Shown piece by piece: positions 47,089-59,658 of a DNA stretch of 64,000 nucleotides; the stretch's first letter is position 1; each line of letters starts with the position of its first letter. A program made the position numbers and the translations under genes. Under the pieces are notes generated by a model that ran no database searches, was not told where the DNA came from, and saw only the letters and a list, made by a program, of their open reading frames with translations. The stretch spans positions 44,869,501-44,933,500 of the forward strand of contig CM057482.1 in NCBI GenBank assembly GCA_030035585.1, in the 5' to 3' direction. This DNA comes from Dugong dugon (Eukaryota > Chordata > Mammalia > Sirenia > Dugongidae).

Positions 47089-50000
47089 ATGACAGCAATA
47101 AACTCACATCTATCAATAATTACACTGAATGTACATGGACTCAATGCACCCCTAAAGAGATGGAGAGTGACAGAATAGATATGAAAACAGGATCAAACAA
47201 TATGCTGTCTACAAGAGACACACATTAGAAACAAAAATGTGAATTTATTAAGAGTCAAAGGTTGGAAAAAAATACATCAGGCTAACAACTACCAAAAAAG
47301 ATCAGGAGTGGCAATACTAATCTCAGATAAAATAGACTTTAAAACAAAATCCACCATAAAAGACAAAGAAGAACAGTATATAGTGATTAAGAAGACAATC
47401 CATCATGAAGACACAACCATAATAAACATCTGCCCACCCAGTTACAGGGCTCCAAAATACATAAAACAAACTCCAACAACACTGAAAAGAGAAATTGACA
47501 GTTCCACAATAATAGTAGGAGACTTCAACACACCACTCTCAGTAAAGGACAGAACAACTAAGAAGAAACTCAGCAAAGATACAGAAGACCTAAAGGGCAC
47601 AATCAGCCAATGTGACCTCGGAGACATATATAGAACACTCCAAAGTACACATTCTTTTCCAATGCACATAGAATGTTCTCCAGAATAGACCACATCTTAG
47701 GCCACAGAGCAATCCTCAACAAGATCCAAAGCACTGAGAAAATTCAAGGTATCTTCTCTGACCACAATGCCATCAAAGTAGAAATTAACAACAGAAAGAG
47801 CAAGGGAAAAATATCAATTACATGGAAACTGAATAATACCCTGCTTACACATCGCTGGGTAATAGAAGAAATCAGAGATGGAATCAAACAATTCCTAGAA
47901 TCAAATAGAATGAAAACACATCATACCAAAACCTTTGGGACACAGCAAAGGCAGTCCTCAGAGGACAATTTATAGCAATAGATGCACATATCAAAAAAGA
48001 AGAAATGGACAAAATCAAAACATTAACTACAGAACTCAAACAAATAGAAAGAGAACAGCAAAAAAAGCCCACAACCACCAGAAGAAAGGGTATAGTAAAG
48101 ATCAGAGCAGAAATAAATGAAATAGAGAACAGAAAAACAATAGAAAGAATCAACAAAACCAAAAGTTGGTTCTTTGAAAGAATCAACAAAAACGACAAAC
48201 CACTGGCCAGACTGACAAAAGAAAAACAGGAGAGGACACAAATAACCCAAATAAGAAATGAAATGGGTGACATTACAGCAGACCCAACTGAAATAAAAAG
48301 GATTATAACAGAATATTATGAAAAACTATACTCCTAGAGGAAATGGATAAATTTATAGAAGTACACTACCTACCCAAACTACAACAAAGTGATGTCGAAA
48401 ATCTGAACAGACCCGTAACAAAAGAAGAGAATGAAAAGGTAATAAAAAAAACTCCCAACCAAAAAAAGCCCTGGCCTAGATGGCTTCACTGCAGAATTCT
48501 ACAAAACATTTACAGAAGAGCTTGTACCAGTACTACTCAAGCTATTTCAAAACATAGAAAAGGAAGCAACACATCCAAATTCATTTTATGAAGCCAGCAT
48601 AACGCTGATACCAAAACCAGGCAAAGATGTCACAAAAAAAGAAAATTACAGACCAATATCTCTCATAAATACAGATGCAAAAATTCTGAACAAAATTCTA
48701 GCCAATAGAATTCAGCATCATATCAAAAAAATAATACACCACGACCAAGTAGGATTCATACCAGGTATGCAAGGATGGTTCAACATTAGGAAACCAATCA
48801 ACATAATCCACCACGTAAATAAAAGGAAAGAAAAGAATCACATGATCGTCTCAATTGACGCAGAAAAGACATCTGACAAAGTCCAACACCCATTCCTGAT
48901 AAAAAAACTCTCAATAAAATAAGTATAGAAGGGAAATTTCTCAACATAATAAAGGACATCTATGCAAAACCAAAGACCATCATCATTCTTAATGGAGAGA
49001 GGTTGAAAACATTCCCCTTGAAAACAGGAACAAGACAAGGATGCCCTTTATCACCACTCCTATTTAACACTGTGCTGGAAATTCTAGCTAGGGCAATAAG
49101 GCAAAAAAAAGAAATAAAGGGCATCCAGATTGGTAATGAAGAAGTTAAACCGTCCCTGCTTGTGGATGATATGATACTATACATACAAAAACCCTAAAGG
49201 CTCCACAAGAAATCTACTAGAACTAACAGAAAGTTTCAGCAGAGTAGCAGGATACAAGATAAACACACAAAAATCAGTTGGATTCTTATACACCAATAAG
49301 AACGATGAAAAGGAAATCAGGAAAACAATGCCATTTATAATAGCCCCTAAAAAGATAAAATACTTAGGAATAAACCTAATCAGGGACGTAAAAGACCTAT
49401 ACAAAGAAAACTACAAAACAGTACTGCAAGAAACCCAAAGGGATCTACATAAATGGAAAAACATACCATTCTCATGGATAGGTAGACTCAATATTGTGAA
49501 AATGACAATTCTACCCAAATCAATTTACAAACACAGTGCAATCCCTCTCCAAATACCAACAACATTCTTCAAAGAGATGGAAAAACTGATCACTAACTTT
49601 ATATGGAAAGGGAAGAAGCCCCGAATAAGTAAAGCACTACTGAAGAAGAAGAATAAAGTTGGAAGACTCACACTACCTGACTTCAGAACCTACTATACAT
49701 CTACACTAGTCAAAATAGCCTGGTACTGCTACAATGACAGATACATTGACCAATGGAACAGAATTGAGAACCCAGATGTAAATCCATCCACCTACAGTCA
49801 CCTGATCTTTGACAAGGCCCTAAATTCCATCAAGTGGGGAAAAGACAGTCTTTTTAACAAATGGCGCTGGCAAAACTGGATATCCATCTGCAAAAAAATG
49901 AAACAGGACGCATACCTCACACCGTATACAAAAACTACTTCAAAATGGATCAAAGACCTGCATATAAAGCCTAAAACTATAAAGTTCATAGAAGAAAAAA

Positions 50001-50884
50001 TAGGACCAACACTACAGGCCTTAATACACGGCATTAACAGGATACAAACCATAACCATCAACGCACAAACCCCAACAGATAAGCTAGATAACTGGGATCT
50101 TCTAAAAATCAAACACCTATGCTCTTCAAAAGACTTCACCAAATGAGCAAAACGAGAACCTACAGACTGGGAAAAAATTTTTTGACAGTACAAGTCAGAC
50201 AAAGGTCTAATCTCCATAATCTATAAGAAAATCCAACACCTCTACAACAAAAAGACAAATAATCCTATTAAAAAATAGGCAAAGGAAATGAACAGACACT
50301 TCACCAAAGAAGACATTCAAATGGCCATCAGACACATGAGGAAATGCTCGCTATCACTAGCCATTAGAGAAATCCAAATTAAAACCACAATGAGATACCA
50401 TCTTACCCCGGCATTACTGGCACGAATCAAAAACACTGGAAATAACAAATGTTGGAGAGGCTGCAGGGAGATCGGAACTCTTATGCCCTACCAGTGGGAA
50501 TGCAAAATGATACAACCACTTTGGAAAATGATATGGTGATTCCTTAGAAAGCTAAAAATAGAAATACCATATGATCCAGCAATTCCACTCCTAGGAATAT
50601 ATCCTAGAGAAATTAGCGCCATCACACGAGTAGACATATGCACACCCATGTTCATGGCAGCATTGTTCACAATAGCAAAAAGATGGAAACAACCTAGATG
50701 CCCATCAACAGAATAATGGATAAACAAACTATTGTGCATACACACAATGGAGTATTATGCAATGATAATGAACAATGATGAATCTGTGAAGCATCTCATA
50801 ACATTGATGAAATTGGAGGACATTATTCTGAGTGAAATAAGTCAATCACAAAAGGACAAATATTGTATGAGACCTCTACCGTAA
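47089..50884 (+). pseudogene. L1-B ORF2, broken
   Basis: Corresponds to 5439-9263 of L1-1. Endonuclease text appears from 47239 to 47975 with frame breaks near 47640 (loss of about 16 bp) and 47910. RT text appears at 48005-48337 and 48343-48591. The catalytic box reads LVDD near 49155. 49328-50146 is a 272-codon open part with the region after the RT ('LNIVKMTILPKSIYK'). The zinc-knuckle part is at 50440-50520. The stop matches at 50882-50884. Confidence 0.9.
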
Positions 50885-52198
50885 AAATTCATGAAAAAGT
50901 TTACACACAGAATGTAACAATCTTTGTTGGTTACCAGGGATGGAAGGGGTGGGGGTGGGGAAATACTAAATAGACAATAGATAAGTGGTATCTTTGGTGA
51001 AAAGTGAGACAGTACACAATATTGGGGAAGCCAGCACAACTTGTACAAGGAAAGGTCACGGAAGCTCCATAGACACATCGAAACTCCCTGAGGCACTGAA
51101 CTTCTGGGCAGAGGGCTGTGGGGACCAAGGTTTCGGGGAATATCTAGCTCAACTGGCATAACACAGTTTATAAAGGCAATGTTCTACATTCTACCTTGGT
51201 GAGTAGTGTCTGGGGTCTTAAAAGCCTGTGAGCAGCCATCTAAGATACTCCACTGGTCTCACTCCTTCTGGAGCAAGGGAGAATGAACAGAACAGGATAC
51301 AAGGAAAAGATTAATCCAAAGGACTAATGGACCATAGATACCAAGGCCTCCACCAGACTGAGTCCAGTACAGGTAGATGGTACCCAGCCACCACCACTGA
51401 CTGCTCTGACCAGGATTACAACAGAGGGTTCTGGACAGAGCTGGAGAAGGATGTAGAACAAAATTCTAAGACACACACAAAAAAAGACCAGATTTACTGG
51501 CCTGAAAAAGACTGGAGAAACCCCGAGAGTATGGTGCCCAGACACCCTTTTAGCTCAGTGGTGAAGTCACTCCAGAGGTTCGAGGTTCAGCCAGGGATTG
51601 GACATCCCCATAAAACAGAATGGGACTAGTGAGGCACAGCTGTCCAGGGACTAGGACTAGAAGGCAGGAGGGGACAGGAAAGCTGGTGATAGGAAACCCA
51701 AGGTTGAGAAAGGACAGTGTTGACATGTCATGGGGTTGTTAACCATTGTCACAAGGCAATATGTGTACTAACTGTTTAATGAGAAACTATTTTGTTCTGT
51801 AAACCTTCATCTAAAGCACAAAAAAAAAAAAAGAATTATCTATGTGAGATCAAATTGACAACACCAACTCGAAAGGTTTAATGGGAAACCTAGGGGACAG
51901 TGAGTTGAAGACAATGGTGATGGAATATCTTGGAAAAGGATAGTGAGAATAGCAGCACAACTGGAAGAACATAATCGATGTCTCTAAATCTTTCATGCAG
52001 AAATTTTTGAAATGGTGTATCTTTGGCTATGTATATTTTCACAAAACAAAAAAAGGTCCTCCAAGTTTGAGAACGGAGAGTGTTGATATGTCGTGGGGTT
52101 GGTAACCAATGTCATAAAAAAATATGTGTACTGACTGTTTAATGAGCAATTATTTGTTCTGTAAACCTTCACCTAAAGTACAATAAAAAAAAAAAAAG
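50885..52198 (+). other. L1-B 3' UTR
   Basis: Has a G-rich run at 50938-50960 and partial internal repeats ('tggggttgttaaccattgtc' near 51730 and 'tggggttggtaaccaatgtc' near 52095), like the L1-1 3' UTR. Confidence 0.85.
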
Positions 52199-52660
52199 GA
52201 CAGAATAGGTAGGATAAAATTTTAAGAGTACTAATTTCTTCATCTTCTATGGCAGGAAATTAATCAATACTATATTAAAAGAAATACATCACTTAAAATA
52301 TAAATTGTCTGTAACCTCTTAAGGTGCTTCATAACTTTTTTTTATAATGCAAGGATAACAAACTGGAGAACTGTAGTGTGAATATGGCTCATGGATTGTG
52401 GAAGTAGTTTGCTTGTTCATTTTGTCTACTCGGTGATTAAACAGGTTTTATTTTGAGAACAGTACAAGCAACTTATCATCTGTAGTCTTATATTCAACTT
52501 GCTTCATGGATCATATTACATTACTGGCTACTGAAGACACTTGAGTTTATAACTTCTGCCTTAGAGGAATATTTTAGGATTTAACAAACATCTCTTTGTT
52601 TAAAAAAAAAAAAATGTCTATTTAAAGTAAATAATAAAAATAAAGGTCTCAAAAAAAAAA
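52199..52660 (+). other. Probable 3'-transduced flank with poly(A) signal
   Basis: Non-L1 sequence between the L1-B end and the AfroSINE. It carries AATAAA at 52633-52638 and 52639-52644 and then a 16-A tract that meets the target duplication. This is what an L1 read-through transcript would leave. Confidence 0.6.
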
Positions 52661-52760
52661 AAAAAACAGCCATCAAAAATCCTATGGAGCACAGTTCTGC
52701 TCTGACATACATGGAGTTGTCACGAGTTGAAGTTGACTCCATGGTGACTTGTTTGGTTGC

Positions 52761-53019
52761 AGGTAGGGACATCAACACTGAAAGAGGGAAAGCAAGATGG
52801 TGGAGATTCAGACCATGTCTACCCAAGTTCCAAGTCTAGTTTCTTAGCACCAAGCTCAGGTCACAGGTAACAAAGCATTTCCACAACATTTTATCTGTGA
52901 TCTTTTCACTTCCCATCTTCTGGTCAAAATCTACCCACAAGCATCATTCTCTCACCCCTTACCCAACCAGAAATAAAACCTACCTGACAGCCAAGTGCTC
53001 CCGTTTCTCCATCAGTTGG
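52761..53019. other. No recognisable feature
   Basis: Short unique segment between the AfroSINE and the L2 fragment. Confidence 0.4.
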
Positions 53020-53215
53020 TCTTCCCTCCACTCAGCAAACATTTGTGAGTATTTACTCTATGTTGGACATACAGTAGATCCCAGGGTACCACACTGACCC
53101 AATCCCTGCCATCGGTGGGCTTACAATCAAACAGAGCAGTCTGACAGTTAACATGCTAACTATTAAATATCTAGTTAAAAACTGGGATGAGTTCTATGAA
53201 GGAAAAGAACAGAGT
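53020..53215 (+). repeat. L2 3' end
   Basis: 'cactcagcaaacatttgtga', 'ttgtgagtatttactctatg' and 'ccctgccatcggtgggctta' match the end of L2. Confidence 0.75.
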
Positions 53216-53218
53216 AAA

Positions 53219-53662
53219 CAGTTTGTCATACTGTGATTACTTGCGTGTTGCTGTGATGCTGGAAGCTATGCCACTGCTATTTCAAATACCAGCAGGGTCA
53301 CCCATAGTGGACAGGTTTCAGCAGATCTTCCAGATGAAAACAGTCTAGGAAGAAAGGCCGGACAATCTACTTCCAAAAATTAGTCAATGAAACCCTATGG
53401 ATCTCAACAGAACATTGTCTGAATCACTGGTTTTGGACAAGTCGTCAGGAGAGATCAATCTCTAGAGGAGGACATCATGTTTCATGAAGCAGAGGGTTAT
53501 GGAGGGTGAGGAGGGCCCTCGGGGAGGTCAATTGGCACAATAGCCGCAATGATGAACTTGAATATGCTGGAGATCGTGAGGATGATGCAGGACTGGGCAA
53601 TATTTTGTTCTGTAGTACATAAGGTGGCCATGAGTCACAGCTGACTAAATAGTAACTAACAA
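53219..53662 (+). mobile_element. Non-autonomous RTE derivative
   Basis: RTE 5' lead to 'acagaacattgtctga' (near 53423) is joined to the RTE 3' end 'ttttggacaagtcgtcagga', skipping all coding sequence. Tail 'agtaactaacaataacacg'. Confidence 0.88.
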
Positions 53663-53663
53663 T

Positions 53664-55104
53664 AACACGCTAATAGAAAATGAAGGGTGAGGGTGGGAAT
53701 GCTGATGTTGGCAGCTCTGGGCCCCAGGACTGTTACTCCTAAGAGAAGTTCCTATTGTCCATCTCTTCAGCCAGGCCAAGAGGGAGAAGGCCATGTCACT
53801 ACTTCTGTGAAGACTGGGTCGTGCCCAGTGAGAACAAGCACTGAAAAGGCCTTGCACAGCTGGCTGCTACAGGGTGTGCTCCGGGCCACCATCTACCTTA
53901 ACCCCCTTGCTGGGGACCCTTTCAGGGATTCTGAGTTTAACAAGCAGTCCTGCCTGATTGACTCTCCATCTGGCCTGATTGTGTCACAGTGCCTGTCTCA
54001 GGATGGAGCTCAGAGCCACACCAACCCTCAGCCCAAGACAGCGGCCTCTATGGCTCTCAGCAGGGCAGATATCAGTCTCTGGTTAGCAGCCTTTCCCTCT
54101 GACCCTGGACAATCTCTTCTTCCTGCATCCTCCACATCTGCCTTAAGGTAGGCCTATGCTCTCCTAACAAGTGACAGCATCATTACACTGCTCCCCTTAA
54201 CAGATAGAATGCCATCAGCTTGGAGGAAGAGCAATTGGTTTTGCATCATGAAAGAGACCCACGGCTGAGAGCATGCCCCTGGATCAAGAAAGACCTCAGG
54301 CAACATTGTCAGTGCAACCAAGGCTGTCTTTGGACCCGACCGGCTCCTTTCATCTCCTGCCCAGCTTGCTCATTCTCCATTCTGTCCGATGTCCTGCTCT
54401 GGTAGCAGGAGGCCAGTGGGGCAGGCTGGGTCGTCTGATCACCCACAGGAGTGGAACATGCACTGGAGACACAGGCGGGGCTTCAGAGGGGAATCCAGAA
54501 GGACCAGACAAGTCATGTCTGCCAGGTCACAGATGATGGGCAGTTTTGATCCTGGATTTCCAATCCCACAGAAGCACAGTGATGAGGCTCTGGTAGAATG
54601 GACATTGGGAAGCTCATAAGGAGGCAATGGTTATCTAGGAGATTGGCCCATGGTCTGCAGAGACCCAGGCAGGGTGGGTGTGGGACAACATAGATCACAG
54701 TCCTGGAGGGGGCACAGGGAGAGCAGGGAGGGTGGGAGACATCCAGGCTGTGGCTGGGAAGACATGGCGAGCTGGTGCTTGAAGACCACCTGGGAGCAAT
54801 GGAATCATCCTAGGACTAAACTCCAGAAAATGATAAACCTTAAAACTTCTGCCCCCTTCAGGGTCATCTATGCAACTGAAACCACAGGGTGGACATCCAG
54901 GGACCTAGCTGTGAGGAACCTGAGAGAGGGGCCAACACCACCTTCCCAAGAAAGGGCATGTACAATTCTCCTGAGGCAAGACGTGTTAAAAGAAAAGAGG
55001 AGCTCTCTCAAACAGGGGGAGTGGAGACAGGCTGCAGGAGTTCTTCCTGGAGCCCATCAAATCACAAAGAGAAGTGTACTGGATGGAAAGTCTCTGGACT
55101 AGGA
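53664..55104. other. GC-richer unique DNA with two uncertain frames
   Basis: Frames of 154 codons (53687-54151) and 150 codons (54650-55102) show no known domain, signal peptide or splice context. I do not call them genes. Confidence 0.35.
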
Positions 55105-55226
55105 CAGGAGAAATATATGGCTATAAATCCCAGTTCAACCACTTAACTGCTGTGTGAGCTAGGACGTCTCTGAGCCTCTCTGTCTCATTCATTAAACAGG
55201 AAAATGCTAATAATACCTTCCTATAG
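55105..55226 (+). repeat. MIR SINE
   Basis: 'tataaatcccagttcaacca', 'cactta...tgctgtgtgagcta' and 'aaaatgctaataatacc'. Confidence 0.75.
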
Positions 55227-55413
55227 TGGATACCCTGGTGACATAGTGGTTAAGAGCTATGAAATGTTGGCAGTTCACATCCACCAGCCACTCCTTGGAA
55301 ACCCTATGGAGCAGTTCTACCCTGTCCTATAGGGGTCAGTATGAGTTGGAATTGACTCGACACCAACAGGTTTGGGTTTTTGTTTTTTGGTTTTTTTTGT
55401 TCGTTTGTTTGTT
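55227..55413 (+). mobile_element. AfroSINE
   Basis: Head 'gataccctggtgacatagtg'; part of the tRNA-like region is deleted ('taagagctatgaaatgttgg'); long T/G tail to 55413. Confidence 0.9.
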
Positions 55414-55428
55414 TATAATAGTAGACAC

Positions 55429-55562
55429 AGAGCCCTAGTGGCATAGTGGTTAAGAGCTTGGCTGCTAAGCAAAAGGTCCGCAGTTCAAATCCACCAGCTG
55501 CTCCTTGGCAAGCCTATAGGGCAGTTCTACTCTGTCCTGTAGGATCACTATGAGTTGGAATC
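55429..55562 (+). mobile_element. AfroSINE, 3'-incomplete
   Basis: Head 'agagccctagtggcatagtg', ends at 'atgagttggaatc' without the usual tail. Confidence 0.9.
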
Positions 55563-56164
55563 TCGCCTCCCTACTCACTCGGCAGTCTTAGCCCTCAGCC
55601 CTGGCAGCTCTGGGCCATGTCATCCTGGCTCCACCCCTCTCTGGCATTGGATCCAGGCTGGACCTTGAATTGATTTGAGGACAATGGGATGCTGGGAATT
55701 TGAAACTGGGACTTTAGAGGTGGAGTCAGCCATGAGTGAAAAAGCTGCTAGTTTAGGCAGACTTAGTCTCTAGGGCCACCACTGTCCCATTGTCAGGCAA
55801 CTTTGATGGGCTGTGTGCAAGCAGCTAAATGAGAAGATGTGTAGCAAGAAACAAAGGTGGAGAAAGTGCTTTTTCTAGCTGGTCCCCATGGGGTTGTAAT
55901 TAGGTTCTAAAGGATTTATCTACAAAAGTAATTGTCTTACAGTACACTTTCTTTTTATTTGAGCCTCTTTGAGTGAGTTTCTGGTGCTTACAAACACTTT
56001 GCTCTGATTGAGATCTTCAACAAATAGTAGCAACAACAATGATGTCAAAATGAGTACAATGACAATGACTTCCATGACACCAAATACTCTTGTATAAGAT
56101 TGACCCTGCCCCTGATAAAACTATTTGCAAATCACTGACCTACTCATGAGATGCTACAGCAATA
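55563..56164. other. No recognisable feature
   Basis: No gene or repeat family recognised. Confidence 0.35.
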
Positions 56165-56336
56165 AGATAAATGTAGATCTCAGGACTTTGCTACCCAAAG
56201 CATCACCTGGAACTTGTAAAAAATGAAGGATCTCTGGCCCCAGTCCACATTTAGCAAATAAAAAAAATCTGCATTTTTATAAGATCCCCAGATGATTTGA
56301 ATGCACACTTAAGTTAAAGAAACACTGCTCTGGTAA
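56165..56336 (+). repeat. MER5A-like hAT MITE
   Basis: 'gcatcacctggaacttgtaa', 'ctctggccccagtcca', 'ctgcatttttataagatccc' and 'ccagatgatttgaatgca' match MER5A-type nonautonomous DNA transposons. Confidence 0.8.
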
Positions 56337-56369
56337 TAATAGGGGGCATTGATCCGCTAACAATAGGAG

Positions 56370-56699
56370 GCGTTGATGGTTCAGTGGTCCAATTCTTGCC
56401 TTCTATGCAGAAGACCCAGGTTTGATTCCAGATCAGTGCACCTTATATGTAGCCACCACGTCTGTCGGTGGAAGCTTGTGTGTTGCTATGATGTTCAATA
56501 TGTTTCAACGGAGCTTCCAGACTAAAATGGACTAGGAAGGAAGGCCTGTTGATCTACTCCCAAAAATCAGCCAGTGAAAACCCTATGGATCAGAGTGGTC
56601 CAATCATGGGTATGGCGCAGGACACGGCAGTGTTCTGTTCCATAGTGCATGGGATCCCCATGAGATGGGGGCCATCTAGACAACAGCTAACAACAGCTA
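56370..56699 (+). mobile_element. Chimeric SINE: tRNA-Gly-like head with RTE body
   Basis: 56370-56440 resembles a tRNA-Gly gene with A box 'tggttcagtgg' (56377-56387) and B box 'ggtttgattcc' (56419-56429); the acceptor ends can still pair. The body 'gcttgtgtgttgctatgatg' and 'ggagcttccagactaaaatg' is RTE 5' lead, and the end 'agctaacaacagc' is the RTE-type tail. Likely a catalogued afrotherian SINE, but different from AfroSINE. Confidence 0.8.
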
Positions 56700-57302
56700 C
56701 TGACCTCATCTGATGTCATTGGCTGAGTAGGTCCCGTAACTCCCTCCCAGCTCCATATATGCCTTCCCAAATCTCATTTCAAATCCCAAATCTCAAAGGC
56801 TCATTTAAGAGGATAGCCTTCCCTGCCGAAAGTGGACGTTTCTCAGCCAAGAAGGCAATGACAAAATGCTGGAAAGGGCATCACAAGCGTCATTCAGTGG
56901 ATGAGCTGCATGACCCCATTAATTTACAAAACTTAATGTCCATTTCTCAGATTATACACCCTCAAAAGCAAAGATCACACCACTTGTGGGTTTTGTCCAG
57001 CACCCAGCACACCATATAAATATATCTATTAAAGGTTCACTGCAGGCTTTTTCAGGCCCCACTATTGGAAAGGCCGGTTGAGGCAACTTCCAAAGCACAA
57101 GAAAAGCTAAATTGAAATCATGTAGCTTTAATCTTTTTCAACAGCCCAATTTTTAGTACAGTGGGAGCAATTACATATCCTAGGCTTTTAATGACACAAT
57201 AAAAAGCTTAAATTGTGGGTTTCACAGAGTCAGAATGAGAAGGTATATGCTTATGTATTTATTTATCCTTTCACTCATTCACTCTTTCATTCACTTTGGC
57301 CT

Positions 57303-57740
57303 ACGAATTAGTTTCCTAGAGTTGCCACAACAAAATGCCATGATGTGAGTGGTTTAAAACAACAGAAATTTATTGTCTCACAGTTTTTGAAGGCTAGAAG
57401 TTGTAATTCAAGATGACAGCAGGGCTGTGCTACCTCTAAAGGCTTTAGAGGAAGAGCTCCCCCAGCTTCTAGTAGCCCTGAGTGTTCCTGGACTTCCACC
57501 TGCAGCATAACCCCATTTTCAAATGGCCTTCTTCCCTCTGTCTATCTTTCTGTGTCTCTTCTCTTTTGTAAAAACACCACTCTTACTGGATTGGGGCTCA
57601 TCCTACTCCAATATGACCTCATATTAACTGATAACATCTACGAAGACTCTCTTTCCAAACCAGGTCATGTTTATAGGTACCAGCAGTTAGGACTTCGACA
57701 TATCTTTGTGAGGGACACAATTCAATCCATAACAGTCAAG
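57303..57740 (+). repeat. Ancient LTR-like repeat
   Basis: Same family as 27608-28290: 'attagtttcctagagttgcc', 'aacaacagaaatttattgtc', ends 'caattcaatccataacag'. Confidence 0.7.
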
Positions 57741-57949
57741 TACCCTGTTCCGACAGAGGACAGAAGACAAGGGAAGCTTTCCATGTTTGTGACCACATGA
57801 GGAGATGATGACTATCAAAGAAGCAATATATTGGAGCTATGCTGACTCTTTGGAACAAATTATTAGGTTTCTTTCCAAGATTTTAATTGATTTGAGGGTG
57901 GATGAGAAAGGGTGACATGTAAATTAAAGAGAAGAGTGACTTCCAGTTC

Positions 57950-58090
57950 TGGCTGACTTAGTGCCCTGTGAGCTTGGCAAGCTGTCCACCTCTCTGGACC
58001 TGACTTACCCATCTGTAAAATGGGAACAACACCTGCATTGCAGACTCATTCCAAGGATAAGGAAAAATGTAATTTGTTATCATTATTATT
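57950..58090 (+). repeat. MIR SINE fragment
   Basis: 'ctctggacctgacttaccca', 'tctgtaaaatgggaacaaca'. Confidence 0.7.
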
Positions 58091-58277
58091 CCATAGAAGA
58101 AGAAATCCCCTTACTGTCAACACCCACTAAAAGCCTCCTGAAAGTGGAGCCCCTGAGCCTGGCACTCTCAGAGGAAACAGGATGGCTGGTCTGTGACTGG
58201 ACACCCACATTAAATAGCATTGTTCTGTTCTTCACAAACAGTCCAGTGAGACATCAGGAAAAAGCACTGTAGGGTGA

Positions 58278-58480
58278 AATAGCTGGGTGGTGCAAATGGT
58301 TAAAGTGCTTGGCTGCTAATCAAAAGGCTGAAGCATCACGTTTACCCAGAGGCACCTCAGAAAGAAGGTCTGGTGATCCACTTCTGAAAAATCAGCCGTT
58401 GAAAACTTTATGGAGCACAGTTCTACTCTGACACTCATGGAGTCGCTATGAGTTGGGTCTAACTCCATGGCAATTGATTA
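58278..58480 (+). mobile_element. AfroSINE
   Basis: Head 'gctgggtggtgcaaatggtt', body 'aatcagccgttgaaaacttt'. Same variant as 211-423 and 37776. Confidence 0.9.
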
Positions 58481-58485
58481 ATTCA

Positions 58486-58885
58486 GACTCTGGATTCAGA
58501 CAAAGCTGAGTTTGACCTCTGGCCCCATCACTTCGTGACTTGGAGCAAATTATTTAACTTCCCTAAAACTCCATTCCTTGTTAGAAAAAGGAGGAGCATG
58601 GTAGTACTTATCCCTAATATCCTTGCGAGAATCCAAGGAACTAATGATTGTGACTGCTGTTGGACAGTGCCTGACATTTAATCTGTGCTACATAGTGTCA
58701 ACTCTTGTTATTATCTTTGGGATCAAACAGACCAGTTCAGATCCCAGTAGCACACTAGCTCTGTGACCACAAGCGAGTTTAGTTCTTGATCAACTAGTTT
58801 ATTTCAGCAAAGATTCAAAGCAGCTGTCAAGTTACCTCAGTTTCCTCAACCATAAACTGGAACTATTATGAATATTAGATAAGAA
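58486..58885 (+). repeat. Two MIR SINE copies
   Basis: 58486-58715 ('gcaaattatttaacttccct', 'tagtacttatccctaatatc') and 58725-58885 ('gatcccagtagcacactagc', 'cctcagtttcctcaaccata'), the second interrupted by about 60 bases. Confidence 0.7.
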
Positions 58886-59198
58886 GAGAGAAAAAATTGT
58901 CACTGATATTTTCCTTTTTATCCCCAAATCTATTCTCTGTTTTTCTCTGCTCTGTGCCTCAGGAGGCTGATCCTTACAACCCACATCCCCAGCTCTCTGT
59001 TTGCTGACTTCCCTATGAGGTTGGCCAATGGGAAGCCAGCAAGAAATGGAGCGTAGACAGAGAGAGTGGTAGAGGTGATTTCTCCCCATGTTCTCCCTAC
59101 TTCAGTACATCCCGAGTGTCTGCACCCTCCATGGCTGCAGCTTTGTCAATAGACGCTTCCTCTTGGGCTCCAGGTCTCATGAACCTCTGTAACACTTG

Positions 59199-59658
59199 TT
59201 GCTGTTGTTTTTAGTTGCTGCCAAGTCGACTCCAACTCATGGAGACTTTATGTATAACAGAAGGAAACATTACCCAGTCCCGCATCATCCTCACAATCAC
59301 TGGCATGCTGGAATTCATGTTGCAGCTATCGTGCCAATCCATCTCACCAAAGGTCTCCCTCACCCTTTCTGGTCCTCTACCTCACCAAACATAATGTCCT
59401 CCTCCAATGATAGATCCTTCCTGATGACATGTCCAAAGCAAGCAAGTCAGACAATGTTCTGTTGTGATCCATAAGGTTTTCATTGGCTAATTTTTGGTAG
59501 TAGATTGCCAGGTCTCTCTTCCTAGTCTGTCTTAGTCTGGAAGCGCCACTGAAACCTGTCGACCGTGGGTAACCCTGCTGGTATTTGAAATACTGGTGGC
59601 ATAACTTCTAGCAACACACAAGCCATCACAGTATGGCAAACTGACAGACGAGTGGTGG
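59199..59658 (-). mobile_element. Non-autonomous RTE derivative, reverse
   Basis: Minus strand: 5' lead ('cgtctgtcagtttgccatac') to the junction near 59450-59460, then the RTE 3' end to 'gttgtttttagttgctgcc'. Same junction as 53219-53662. Confidence 0.88.

Larger units (their letters stand above)
43780..52198 (+). mobile_element. L1-B, full length, broken
   Basis: Starts 'gacttccggcaaaatggcga' and runs through a 1.8-kb 5' UTR, ORF1, ORF2 and 3' UTR ending 'caataaaaaaaaaaaaa' at 52198. It lies in L1-A ORF2 with no second half of L1-A behind it. Closely related to L1-1 and L1-A. Confidence 0.92.

Noticed and set aside
49328..50146. 272-codon frame as a gene
   Set aside because: Homologous to the post-RT region of L1 ORF2 in L1-1.
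56370..56440. Functional tRNA-Gly gene
   Set aside because: The anticodon arm is altered, and it is fused to an RTE-derived body with a SINE tail.
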